Source: Eudorina sp. 2006-703-Eu-15 (taxonomy: Eukaryota; Chlorophyta; Chlorophyceae; Chlamydomonadales; Volvocaceae). From it: a DNA stretch of 64,000 bases. Positions within the stretch are counted from its first letter, which is position 1; every line of letters begins with the position of its first letter. The notes below the pieces were generated by a model. The model was given only the letters and a program-made list of their open reading frames with translations, was not told the DNA's origin and did no database searches. Both the position numbers and the translations under genes were made by a program. The stretch lies in NCBI GenBank assembly GCA_003117195.1, contig BDSI01000033.1, positions 124,001 to 188,000 of the forward strand, written 5' to 3'. Below are positions 24,901 to 37,100 of the stretch, piece after piece.

Positions 24901-27900
24901 CAGATCCGGAGCCGTACACCCGTACGACGGACCAGGCGCGGCCGCAGGAGCCGTTGGGCACGATCACATCGGGCGTGGCTGGTAGCAGCAGCAGCGGTTA
25001 CCCGGGTGCCGCGGCGCAGGGGACCGATATGGACATGGTCGGCAGTGTGGTGCTGCGCAGGTGGGCCGGAGGTAATAGGGAATGGGCAGGGGTCGGGGGG
25101 ATAGGAAACGGGCCTGGGCCAGGGGCAATGGGAGCCAGGGCGGGCAGTGGCGGCCCAAAGGGGGGAGATAGACAGGGGCAACCGCGGGCGGCATGCACTT
25201 ATGGGTTGCCGGTGAAGAGCAGCGCTGCCTGGGAGGGGGCGGGAACCTAGGAGGTTTGGGATTTTTATACCGCGCAAGTCTTGAACCTAACCTAGCCTAA
25301 GGCTGAGTTGACCTTCCGCGTTTGGCCGCCGCACGGCCCTGCCCTCGGGACTCCTGCCGTATTTCATCGCGCACCGGCGCCAATCGCCAAATACCAACTG
25401 CCAACTGATCCGATTTCCCGGGGCCGCACAGGATCTCCACCTCCATCGCCGGGCGCTCCTCCGGCAGTACGGCGGCGGCGAGCTCGGGCTCCGGGCCCGC
25501 CACCGCCAGCGGCGGCGGAGCTGGCAGCTGCAGCCGCGCAGCAGCGGCCACCGGTACGGCACCTGCCGGCGACGGCGGCAGCGGCGGCGACAGCACGGAC
25601 TCGGAGCCGCCCACGCCCCGGTACCGCACCATGCTGCCCAAGGTTAACTCACCCTTCATCGACCAGCCCAACGCGTCCCTGGCCGATCCAGGGGACGGTC
25701 ACATCGCGGGTGAGCGGCAGTCGTATCACGCCCCAACCGTCGTTCGTGCCCCAACCGTCGTTCGTGCCCCAACCGTCGTTCGTGCCCCAACCGTCGTTTG
25801 TGCCCCAACCGTCGTTCGTGCCCCAACCGTCGCTCCTGACCCGAAACCCGCCGGCTGGATTCCCCTCCCGGCACGCCTGCCCCTCCGAAACCATACCCGC
25901 CAGACCACTCAAGACGCCCCCTCCTTCCTCCCTCCCACGACTGCGCCGCTCCATCCTCCCCCTCAGGCCCCGAGTGGGCGGGTGTGGGCCGCACAAGCCT
26001 GTCCTTGGGAACCCAGACCAGTATGCCGCCGGAGCAGCACCCGGCGGCGCCTCCGCCGCCGCCTCCGCCGCTGCAGCCGCTCCTCTCCGACGTCCCGTAC
26101 GTCCCCGGCGCCCTCCAGGAGCCCTCCGCCGCCGCCGCCGCAGCCGGGCAGCCCCGTCCGGAAGGCCTGCTCGATGTCCTGGCGCTTGACTTCAGCGGCG
26201 ACGTCGCGCGGCGGCACCTGCGACCCGGCACCTGCGAGACGACGGATGCAGCACCGGCGGCGGCAACGGTGGTGGGCGTTGGCAGCGGCGGGAGCTGTGA
26301 AATCCCATTGCCGCCGATGCCGTCCAGCAGTGTGGACGGCGCCGCGTCAGTGGCTGCCTCACCTGCGGAGTCGCCGCCGTCGCAGCCGGCCGGAAAGCGC
26401 GCGGCGAAGTCGGACGCGGCCAAGCCCGTCGTACAGGCGGCGGAGGCGGTGGCAGTGCTGACGTCGCCGCCGCCGACGGTGCCCAGGACGCCCGCCGCCG
26501 CGGCGGTCGCGGCGGTGCCGCAGGCGGGGTTCATGTCGCCGCCGTCGCCGCTGCCGCCGCCCGCCAGCCGGCCTTTCCCCACGCTCAGGGCTGCATCGCA
26601 TCCGTCGGCCTTCGCGGCGCACGCGGGTCTCACCACCACAACCACCACAACCACCACCGGGGAGGTGCCGCTGCCGACGGCCGCCGAGGGCGTCCCACCC
26701 AGGCTAGGCGGCGGCGGCGGCGGCTCCGCCGCCGACGGCGCCGCCGCTGGTCTGCGGCCGTGGCAGTCGGCGCCGTGGCAGGGCTCCGCCGGCGCGCCGC
26801 GCCGCAGCCAGAGCTTGACGGGAGTGCCGGGGGTGGGCCTGGGGCTGGGGCTGGGGCCGCCACAAGAGAGCGGCGGCAGCGGCCAGGTCATCACCGGGCC
26901 TGATTACAGCGGGGTGAAACTGAACCGGTCGACCAGTTGGGGGCTGGCCCACGCGGGGGCGCCGTGGAGCGACTCCGGGCCGTTGCGTACGGCGCCGCTG
27001 AGTGGCGTCACCGCGAGCGGCGGCAGCGATGCGGCGGCGGCGGCGACGGCGGCGGCGGCGGCGATGGCGGCCGGTTGGTTTCCGTTGCCTGCTGCGGCGG
27101 CGGCCAGCCACGCGGCGCATGCGCTGCTGTCGACGACGACGCCGTCACCACCACCGCCGCCGCCATCACCACCGCCGCCGAAGCAGCAGCAGCAGCTATC
27201 ACTGCGAGCTGCGAACGGAGCGCTGGCGGACGAGTCGGCGGCCACGGAGTCCAGCGTGGTTTCGGAAGCGGATCCCGTACGGCAGCCCACCCAAGCCGGC
27301 GACTCCCGGCGGTCCTGGACGGCAGCGGCGGCTTGTGCTCTGGGCTGGGTGCGGAGCCAGGCCCTCAAGGTCGGGGTTAAGCGTCGTCGCCATCCGGAGG
27401 CCAGGTCGGCCAGTCCTGATAAGGACCTGAGAGCGCCGCTGGCAGCAGCACCGGCTGGCGCTGTCGAAGCGGAGGCGGCACAGGACGAAAAGCCGACGCC
27501 GCCGCCGCCGCCGGCGCCGCCGGCGCCGCAGCGGCAGCGCGGGCCCTCGGAGGCCGAGCGTCAGCCGACCGGCGTCGAGGCGGCCGCGCCGCCGCCACCG
27601 CGGCACGCGGCTGCCGCCACCGCCGCCACCGCCGCGACAACCGCTACAACCGCTGAGAGGCGATGGCTGTGGCGAGGCCTCATGATTTTGCAGGTTCTAC
27701 TGGTCTTAGGCATATCGTTGTCGTACTTGTCCGTACAGTTGCCGGACGTGAGCGACGAACGCGCAACGGTGTGGCCCAGCCACGCCGGCGGGGATGTGTA
27801 CGGCGGGGCGCCGACGCGGGTGGACGCCGCGGGTCTTTCGCGGTACGGCAATCTGGTTACCATCCTTCGAGACCACGCCGTACATTGCAAGGCTTGGCAT

Positions 27901-29385
27901 TGCGGGTCAGGGATGGCAGTCGAGGAGGCGCCCGCGGAACGCGTCCTGGATGTTGCACGCGCTGCACGCGAAGTCGCAGCCGACTTGTACGACACCATGA
28001 TCCACGGGTCGGCCCCGTTGATCATCCCGCGGAGGCCGCAGCATCTGACGGGGGCGGCCGCAGGCGACGTCGCGGCCGCCGCCGCCGCCGCGCCGCCACC
28101 TGCACGCCAAGGCGACAATCCGCTGCTGCGGAAGCTACAGCCGCCAGCGCGTCTCGATGCCGCGGTCGCCGCCCGCGAAGAGGCGCGCGAGCGCGCCATC
28201 GAATCGTACGACCGGCTGCTGCGAGTCGCGGAAGGCCTGCAGCGCCGCGGGCAGCGGCTGGCGACGGCGCTGCTGCAAAGCGCGGCGCTGGAGGGCAGCC
28301 TGGCCGGCCACATGCGCCAGTCCGAGGCCGACGTCCGGGCCGACTTCCTCTCCACCGTCGATGACGCCGCCGTCACGGACCGTGACCCGCGGGTCGGAAT
28401 TGTCATACAGCAAGCGCACCAGAGCCAGCTGCAGTACCTGTACCGGTTGCAGCACATCCGACGGCTGCGGGAGAGGCTGCGGCGGCACGCCTCGGCGGCG
28501 GCTGGCGGCGTGGCGGCGGAGGCGCTGGCGACGGCGGCGGACCTCGCGGCCGCCGCGGACTTGCTACAGCTGCACGAGGGGGCCCTCCTGGCGCTGTCAG
28601 AGCTCAGCCCGTCAGCGGAGCGGTTGGCCCCCGGAGGACAAAATGCTGATCAAGAGCTGTACGGCAGCGGTCACGAAGCCGCGATGCCTTCACGCGCCGT
28701 GGTCGCAGACCAGCTGACGGATCTGGAGGACCTGTACCGCCATGTACGGCAGGTAAGGGACGAGATGGCGGCGGTCGCCGCGGCGGCGGCCGAGTGGGCG
28801 CGGGCGCTGGAGGCGATTGCCGCGGCGGTGGAGACGCTGGAGGCGGCGCTGGGGACGCCCGTCGCTGGCGGCGGCGTCGAGCGTGACGACGCGTCTGAGG
28901 TCTCAGGTGTGGCGCGGGGCCACCATGACCCAGACGATTTGGCGGCGGCGGCATGGATCGGAGGCCAGGGACGGAGGAAGCCGACGGGCGGTAGGGTTGG
29001 CGATGACGGTTTGAGCAGGGCGTCGGGATGCGTACACGGCGAGTACATCGACGATGGACTCGAGGACGGATGTGCGGCCCGTCGAGCAAGGGGCAGTCAG
29101 GCGGTAGCTGCAGCCGCAGCGCGTCTGCTGCGCCCCGGCTGGGTTTGGGAGGCGGGGCGGGATGAGCTGGCGGGGCTGTCCGACGGGGTGCCCGGCCCGG
29201 GGCTGCAACAGGACGGGGGGGGACGGGGCTTGCCAGGGCTTGTGGGGCCTGACGGTGCCGGCGGCGGCGGTGGGGGCGGCGTGGTGGCGGGGGCGGTCCT
29301 GCGCGCCGCTGCGTGGGCGCAGGCGTGGCGGGACGTGGCAGGAGCGCTGGAGCTGTGCGCGCGCTGCGGCGCCTTGCTGCGATGA
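18966..29385 (+). CDS. Giant low-complexity single-pass membrane protein, function unknown
   Basis: Not recognised as a known family. Three exons (18966-25060, 25432-25709, 25967-29385) join exactly in phase to about 3,263 residues. Most is disordered Ala/Gly/Pro/Ser-rich sequence encoded by GCC/GGC/CCG runs. A less repetitive stretch near residues 1,080-1,230 holds GILR (22239-22250) and KTVSF (22356-22370), matching the SILK and RVxF docking motifs for protein phosphatase 1. Acidic TDxxD-type sequence follows. One strongly hydrophobic helix (27676-27731, about residues 2,695-2,713) is followed by a region with Cys residues (HCKAWHCGSG), then helical, coiled-coil-prone Arg/Glu/Leu-rich sequence at about residues 2,840-3,060, and a Gly-rich end. 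The first ~115 codons are less GC-rich. A good acceptor at about 19319 means the true start may be in an upstream exon. Open frames on the opposite strand are codon-bias shadows. Confidence 0.68.
25731..25838 (+). repeat. 18-bp minisatellite, six copies
   Basis: Six tandem copies of CCCCAACCGTCGTTCGTG with a few substitutions in copies 4 and 6. It lies inside the second intron (25710-25966) of the giant gene. Because 18 is a multiple of 3, it stays open in all frames and reads APTVVR repeats in the frame of the preceding exon. Confidence 0.95.
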
Positions 29386-31150
29386 GCATTCGGCAGCGCG
29401 GGCCCCAGTTCCCTGGTGCCGTCCATTCCGCCTCACCCCACCACCTGTCTGAGCTCAACGTGTCAGGTGCCTCGACGCAACTTTCATGCGCGTTCCGTCT
29501 GCGTAGGTTGTCTCGTACCGAATGCCAGGTGGTTGAAGTGTTCAGCTGGGAACTTGGGATGGTTAGCGGTGAGGAGGGTCAGGTTCGTGACGTCATGAGT
29601 TGAGGGACAGTTGGTTCACTTGCGGCATGTCTCGCGCCAAGTTCGAGCGGGGTTCCACGGCGTCGGTCGTCAGTTGTAACGACAAAACCAGTTGATTGCG
29701 ATGGGTGCCCCCAGCTGTTGGTGATTGCGCGCACACACGCGCCGCGTCGCGGTTGCCCTGTGGCAGGCAAGTGCCGTTTTTTGAGGAGGACAGCAGGGCA
29801 TTCTGTCCTGCGGTGGTGGTGGCCGGGCATGCGCGATTGCGCCTTTCCCCGCGCTTGATCTTTGGTCTGCGGCATACATACCGTCCGTTGCTGTGCCAAC
29901 GGCGGCGCTCAGGGTTAGCGGCTGATGGTGGCCGCATGAGGAACAGGTCTTATGAAAAGGGAAGATGCTGTCATGAAAATGTTACGACGGAGTCTCAAGT
30001 TGGGCCGTGCCAAAATTCCACTCGCACTTGTTGGTCAAATGAGCAAAAGCGTACGGAGGCGTACGGCACCAGTCGTTCCATTGCCTGCTGCCGGGTCACA
30101 AGGCCGCAGGCCCGTTTTGGCGGAGTAATACTGAACACACTGCATGTGAGTTAATCCAAGCACTTCAACCATTGGAAAGCAGACCTCGCTTGTGCAAAGG
30201 CGGCAGTGGCGCTGAGTTCGTCGGAAGCGATTAGACTCGTGACGTCGGTACGCGTCTACGTGTCCTTGCACATCTGCCGGCAGAGTGGTTCTGCGCCGTG
30301 CCGTGCTGGAGACGGCAACCACCGCAACAATTGATAGCACTGGAGGAACGCGTGGAGAAGCACTGATCGCACTACAACGAGTCCCTTGTTTGGTGGGAAC
30401 AGGCCGGAAGCCATCGCTTGCGCACGAGATTTACCGGCTGCACCTAGTGTGCAGCGCTAGCGGGCGACCACCTCAGGGTGGTACGCTGTAATACGTACCA
30501 TTACTTACGGTACCCACAGTGCGGTTAGTAGCATCATCACGCTGTAATGCTGCGGGAGAAACTTTGTAACAGATAAAAACATAGCCCTCGAGCATAGCTA
30601 TCTGTTGGCTCAGTGATCAGCACTGTGAGTGTGCACGCCGCATAACACAAATTCATGTGCCTGTACGATCCATGGCGGGACGGGCGGGGTGTTTAGTACT
30701 TCAATGCTGAAGGGTGGGGCGCATATAGGTGTAACTGCAGCACCACATTTACATAGCATTTAGACATGCCCTTATCACCCCCGCGCAAACACTGCCGGCA
30801 AGCAGCCTGCCCCGCCCTCGTCTTCAGTACTTCCTGTGCTATGTACGAATTAACGCCTGGAGAGGTCTGTAACCGCTTCCTTGCGGGTCTTCCAAAAATT
30901 CACCTCTGCTGGGTCACACTGCCTGATACCCAACAGCTCACGTCGTCTCGTTCAGCAACCGATGCACGGATGACATACCCAAGCCGAAAGCGTAGAGCTC
31001 CTAATTTGCATCATCCATTCGTCCCCGCAAGGCCGGCGCGATGAAGACACCCCGCTGGTACTGACCCGTCGCTGAGCTGTAACCCCCACGCTCGAAGAAG
31101 CCCGTCAACTGTCCATCAAACGACAACAATCGAGCTCATGATACAATCCC
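29386..31150. other. 3' region between the giant gene and TM9SF
   Basis: No supported gene. Candidate plus-strand TGTAA signals lie at 30487, 30543 and 30565. A minus-strand signal for TM9SF is at 30749-30753. Short open frames here lack any recognisable domain. Confidence 0.45.
30749..30753 (-). terminator. TGTAA poly(A) signal of the TM9SF gene
   Basis: TTACA on the plus strand, about 400 nt beyond the TM9SF stop. Confidence 0.45.
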
Positions 31151-33822
31151 TCATTCGCATTTGATGGCACGGTAGATGTGCCGCACGAACATCAGTGACG
31201 CGCGCCAGCCGACAGTGCCGAGCATCAGGAAGAAGCCGTAGCAAACCATCAGCATGTACCCGAAGAAGAACGACGTCTGCATGAAGCCGCTCATATCCGA
31301 CCGGGCGTAGTAGTAGTAGAAGCAGTAGCCGTACACGAAAATTCCAGTAGACCCTCCGCACAGGAACGAGCGCCACCACCATTGGTGGTCCTCAACCGCA
31401 AGCTGGAAGTAGGTCAGCGCAATGGTGATGAACGCCGTGACAATAATCAGGATGACGTACACAATTGCCAGGATGGACCAAATGACGTAGACCTTGTGGC
31501 CCCAGACGCTGGCAAAGATGTAATACAGCTCCACGTAAATAGCTGAGAACGGCAGGAAACCGGCCATAACCATCTGAGGAACCGTCGTACGGTACCACGG
31601 CAGCTGCGGGATCTCGCGGGGGTACTTGTTCGTGCGGCAAGGAGCGAAGAACTCGGCCCTGAGGGCGTGTAGAACAATCATGAGGGTTTCAGTGACTGCT
31701 CATTGGAAGAATCACACCACTCCACTTCCCTCATATTAAGGCAATGATGAGGTGGGATCCTGGATTCAACCGCCGTGCATGGTGTAAGTGCGGTGCAGTG
31801 GTGATTACCGTAGTACTCTACAGCTTCAGATTGAACTTTATCTTTCTAGGAAACACGGCCGTCGCTCACCGGTTGTTCTTGCCGGCAATGCCTCCAAACA
31901 CTGTCAGCGGAATCGTCACCAAGCTCCAGATTAGGCACATAATGACGATAGTCCCGAAAGGCAGCGCAGCCGTCGACTGCGATGTTGGGGCCCGGTTAGG
32001 GAATCAATGGTGCACAGGTGGATATCCAAGAATTGTCTGCCAAAACAATACATCAGCGAATCGCAGGTTGCAAACAATTACCCTATACCCTCGATGCCAA
32101 GACTTTGCCGAGCAAGTCAAGGGAGCACACAACCTTCGCAGCGGGACCCGCCTACTACGGTGCGTTCCCTCCCGTGGGTGCCCAGTGACAACGCACCCGG
32201 TAGATGATAGCCACGGTGTTCAGGAATGCAAACATAACGAGGAAGGGCCCGCAGTAAACGAAGCAGGTCATCAGAATGTTTCGGACCCAGAGCTCGCCCT
32301 CCATCTGCTTGTAGTACGAAGACGCCACGAAGCCCGCGATGCAAGCCGTGAGCGCGTACAGGACAATCAGTGCCGTGTACAGCGCACCACGGTTGTAAGG
32401 GTAGAAGACGCCGACCAGCGCCAGGACAAAGATGAAGAGAGCAAGGTAGAACAACTGCGTAAGGGAGAGAAAGGAGTCCCTTCTGTTAAAAATCCATGGT
32501 TCGAAAGCCCCCTTGGCGCGTCAGCAAATCTAAATTTGGATGCCCACCTGAGTGCCCGTGCCAATGAAGGCGCAGAAAATGTTCTTCTGGGGCGGGAAAC
32601 GGAAAACATCGCCGTGCACGTACTTCCAGCCCGACTCCTCCTCATCCATGGCAGCTGCGAGAGCAATGTGGAGAGGCTACATAAGAGGGCCACGCCAAAG
32701 GGTGCCGCACAGACGGCTATGGTTTCCGTACTGCGTGACTCACGATCGTCCTTCGAGTACTTGATGAAGTCGGCTTTGAGGACGCGCATGAGAATGGTCG
32801 CCAGGAAGCCCGTCAGCAGCAGCACTGTGACGCAAGAATTGATGATCGAGAACCAGTGAATCTGCACGCGCAGACCCAAGGGACGGTTACACACGTCCGC
32901 ATACACTTGCCGTACTCGTTGCAACCCCGGCGAATGTCCCGACCCCACCTCCAGGTGGACGGGGTTCAAGGGGAAGCGCTCGTAGCGCTGCAGGCGCTGC
33001 TCGAACTTGATCTGGGTGGGGGTCCACTTCACCGAGTAAGTGAACTTCGCCTTCACAGTGTCCGTAACTCCCTCTGAGATATCCACAGCCTCCTGGGGAT
33101 CTGTAGATACGTTAATCTCAATGACACTATCACCATTGTATTTGATGTCGAAGTCAATGTGCGTGAACAGGTAATACTTGAACTCAGTGACACCGCCAGG
33201 CTTGAAGAGCTTCTCCATCTTGCCAATGAAGCCCCAAACTGGCAGATCATCATAGTACATCTGGAAATACCAGTCCTCCTTGACGGCCTGTAAGTGATGG
33301 CACATCCTCAGCACGCTGAGAAAGTCCGCCATTTGCCGAGCTGCAAGCGTCATCGCACCTTGCGAAACTTTTCAAGCCGCTCGGCGTCTAACAATTGCTC
33401 GCAGACAGGCTCCCGTTGCCTGTCCTTGCGGAACTGCAGCTGGTATGGAGTGCTGGCCATTCGGTTTGCATCCACCACCTCGCCCATGCCCAGAAGCTTG
33501 TGCTTAACCCCCTCCTTGGGCTGGCAATAAGGAAGGCTGTAGTACTCATAGGTCTCGCTGCAGTGATCAATTGTGCGGTCGTCAGTCGCAGAGGCTGTTG
33601 TGCCGATTGTCAACTCTAAGCTGCAGGCTGTTAGCCTCACCTCGGGTTTGTGAAAGGACCAACCTTACTGGCCCACAAGGGAACAGGATCATCGGGCTTA
33701 TAACTATGGTCCTTTTCACCCAAGAGCACACGTCCCACGACTGCCTCAGTCACCGCGGGGACCCGCGCTGCTGCACATAGCTGCAGCAGAGCAAGCACTG
33801 CAAAAGATGCTAGAAGTTTCAT
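31151..33822 (-). CDS. TM9SF3: Transmembrane 9 superfamily member (nonaspanin, TM9SF3-like)
   Basis: Golgi/endosomal nine-helix membrane protein. Eight minus-strand exons (33822-33641, 33557-33359, 33287-32949, 32861-32744, 32654-32548, 32454-32197, 31976-31870, 31658-31151) join in phase to 605 residues. A cleavable signal peptide ([19 protein letters not shown]) starts a luminal domain with [19 protein letters not shown] and [12 protein letters not shown]. The TYSVKW and IHWFSIINS segments precede TM helix 2, and [11 protein letters not shown] is the typical loop. Eight further hydrophobic helices follow, with aromatic-rich segments such as [12 protein letters not shown]. The protein ends KCE, which fits the family's KXD/E Golgi-retention motif. 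Residues match TM9SF3 more closely than TM9SF2/4. Its start is 343 nt from divergent TRAPPC8. Confidence 0.95.
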
Positions 33823-34165
33823 GGCAGCAACTGCACAAAATACCGCGGAGCCTGTGCCAGCTCCGGGGTCGCAAGATCGCTGCTATCTAGGATTGGAATC
33901 GCAGCATAGGTGCAGTCGAGGTCTTGCCTTAATTGTAGTGGTCTAACTTCTATATGCTGTGCATACGACGTGCGTTCAACTTGGTCCAACAGGAGTTTGC
34001 ATACACGGCACCCTCTACGACAAAGTCCGGTCGAGGCTTCACAGCACGGTACAGCATTGCTTGACACACATTATGAGAAAGAATTTGAAGGTCTATGAGT
34101 TTCATTCGTGGGATGTGATCGAAGCTGTCCTGAAGTGAAGTCAGTATGTTACACCAAGACTAGAT
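33823..34165. promoter_or_regulatory. Bidirectional promoter region, TM9SF / TRAPPC8
   Basis: Only 343 nt separate the start codons of the two divergent trafficking genes, so both promoters and 5'UTRs must share this stretch. No TATA box or other element is obvious. Confidence 0.5.
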
Positions 34166-37100
34166 ATGGACATCCGACCGTGGCTCCAAGACCTTTTTGC
34201 CCCATCAGTTCTTGTTGCGGCAACGCCAGCGGCTGAGGCGTTGCTCCAAGTCAAGAACGGGCTGAGCCTTGTTGACCTGCTGCGCCCTTACAGCAGCGTC
34301 TACCAACTCAATGGTAAGGCTTGCCCCCTGAGCCCTTCCTGCTCCACCGCCTGGGGTGCAAGGGGCTTGGCCGATGAGGGAAGAGGGAAACGACCGAACT
34401 AGTCGCAGGTGCGCAGCCCTACCCGGACACCCACCTGCACTTTCCCTTCACGTCCTTGCAACCGCCGTAGTGCAAATCCGGATCGGGGAGTCATCCGTAC
34501 GTGTCCAGGATCTTCGTGTTCGCTTCTACGATGCCGCCACGCTCTACCAACCAGCCCCAGAGGTGCGCGTCGAGTCGCTACTGGCAGCGGTTGGCACACC
34601 ACCTGGCTTCCACTTGGAGTCCGCTTACGCCACAGGGGTTTCTGTATGTGTAACAGCGCGAAGCATGGTCTATCCATGCATTGGACAGTGCCACCCTGTG
34701 TCCGGCCGGTTAGGGACATGGGCCCCACGGGTATGGCCGATGCAACAGTCTTGCGCGTCACCCCACAGCCAGGCATCGCACTTACGCTTGTTGTTTCTTC
34801 AACTTAGGGTCGACAATTAGTCACCCGCTTACAGCACTCCCCTCGGACCCTTGAACCATGTGCCGTTATTTTGCCACTCACGAAGGTCATTGAGGAGCAG
34901 CTGCAGGAGGTGCTCAAATCAGCCGCACAGCGCAATGCCCGGCTGGACCCGCAGCCGGAAATCTTGCAGCGCTTCCTTTCAGGTGTGGGAACGGTGGCTG
35001 TGAGCCTGCCCAGGCTGTCGGCTGGCTTGCTGGTCGGTTTATGAGCTCGGCTGGGATTTTTCTACCGGGTAGTTGCTTGCCAAGTTGGCACCGCAGAACC
35101 TTAGTTCAGTATGGACAAATGGATTTGGCCATCCCCTATGTTGGCGCCGGCATGCTTGTGAAGCCGGCCCTGCGCTCCGCCGAGTTCAATCTGCGTGGGC
35201 TTTGTCAATTGTGCACATTAACGTGTTGCGCAACGTCATCGCTGACCGTCACCGTCGCAGACAACCCGCCTGACATGCGGGAGTTGACGCCCTGGTTCAC
35301 GGCCTACCGCTCGGAGTTCCTGCGCCTGCTGAGGTTTGGCGACCACGAAACGCTGGACTACCCCGTAGCGTGTGAGCCGGCGCAGGGCGCCGCGGGCTTT
35401 AGTGCCGGTGGATGCGAGCGAGGGGTTAATGCTTCCCTGCAGCGCCTGAAGCACGTCTTGTGACAGCGTTCGGGTAAACCATTCTGGATCCTTCCGCGTT
35501 TACAGTGGATATCGTCTGGGAGCAGGTTGGCAACTGGGCAAGTCACCATGCGTGTGACGGTGCCTGACCAGACCTGTGCCGGCGGCGTGTGCGGGTGCAT
35601 GACTACGAAACGAATCTGTCCGAAGCTTGCGGCTGAAGGCCTTTTTATGGCCTGACTGCAGGCGTGTATGCCATCCCCGCGGATGTGGTGAACCCGGCGT
35701 CCCACTTCGACACACTGGTGGGGCAGCTGGTGATGCCGCCCCTCATGCAGCAGGACATCATGTACACAGTGCGCGATAAGGACTTCCCACGGCACTACAT
35801 GCTGCTGCTGGACGTGGCCGCGGGGATGAGCGAGAAGCGGTGAATGGCGGGGCGGTGTGGGGAGACCCGTCGCGGCTAGGATTGTGGTCAGCGAAAAAGG
35901 CATGTGTTCGTGTGGGGTCGCGCCATCGTTGAGGAAATCTGTCTGCGTGTAAAGCTGCGGAAACAGCGGAATGTAACCTGCCATACCGCGTTGCTGGGGA
36001 GGAGGGGAGCATTGTAACCCTGGACCGCACCGGCCTGCTGCCTGTTGTGCCCAGGGCCGCGGAGAACCTGGCGGCCATTCGGAAGCTTTACGGAGAATCG
36101 CATTGCTCAATTCTGCGCGTGAACTCCGGGAATGGTACGTCTGGGACACGCGGCACGTCGTGTCGGGACCGATTGCTGCCCTGGAATTGCCCATTGCAGG
36201 CGGATGTCAATCCGTGCGTGCAGTGCCTCTTTATTGCGATGAGGTAAAGGACTCAGGTTGGGGTTCGTGTCACCGTTGTCTGACAAATACTTGAGCTATG
36301 ATCGTCCCCGGCCGTCAACCCTCATCGCGGCTCGCCCAGGCGACCGGGCGCACAGCGGCGCACCCGTGGACTTCTTTGCCCGCTTCCAGCACGCCTGCCT
36401 TCCCAACGGGGGCGCCGGGGAGCCGCTGGCGCGGCCACCATCACCGCCCGGGGGCGTGGGCGCCTACCTTACCGTGCAGGTGAGCTTGGATGATTGCTGG
36501 AACACTGATTGCGAGCTGTGCACAAACCATGCACGGTTTGTGTAGAAGCCATCCCCCATGGGACGAGGACGCGGTTGCCGTGTGAGAGCGCTGGGATTGA
36601 GCCCGGTCCGGGTTGTGACGGCCTCGCGTCCTGAGTGTCCAATGAGAGCTGGCGCTGCAACGCAGGACCTGGACGGCGTGGGTGGATTCGTCCGGGACTT
36701 CGTGTCGCGGACGCTGCTGCCCAAGCTGGAGGAGCGGATCTTGCGGCTGAACGCGTCGATCACGGCGACGCGCCGCGGCCTCCGCAACCGGCTGAACCGC
36801 TTCTGGAAGGGTGCAGCGGACGACAGGCAGACGGACAGGTGGGGGTATACTCCGTGCAGTCCTCGCACCCGGAGGGCTGCCGCCGGCTTGGGTGTATGAT
36901 CAGCACTGGATCACGTGTGTGTCACTGGACGTGTTGCATGTCTGCAGACCGTACCCCTGGCACAGCGTCGAGGGGCAGATGAGGCAGCTGGGCGACCTGG
37001 CGTTCCTCATGCGCCAGTACGCCTTCGCCGAGTCCACGTACCGCCTGGCTGCGCAAGTGAGTGCTTGCGCCGTAGAGACACGGCCTGAACGTACCGCTGC

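Noticed and set aside
32490..32520. GGTTCGAAAGCCC as a tRNA B box
   Set aside because: No matching A box, acceptor stem or anticodon arm at the proper spacing; it lies in a TM9SF intron.
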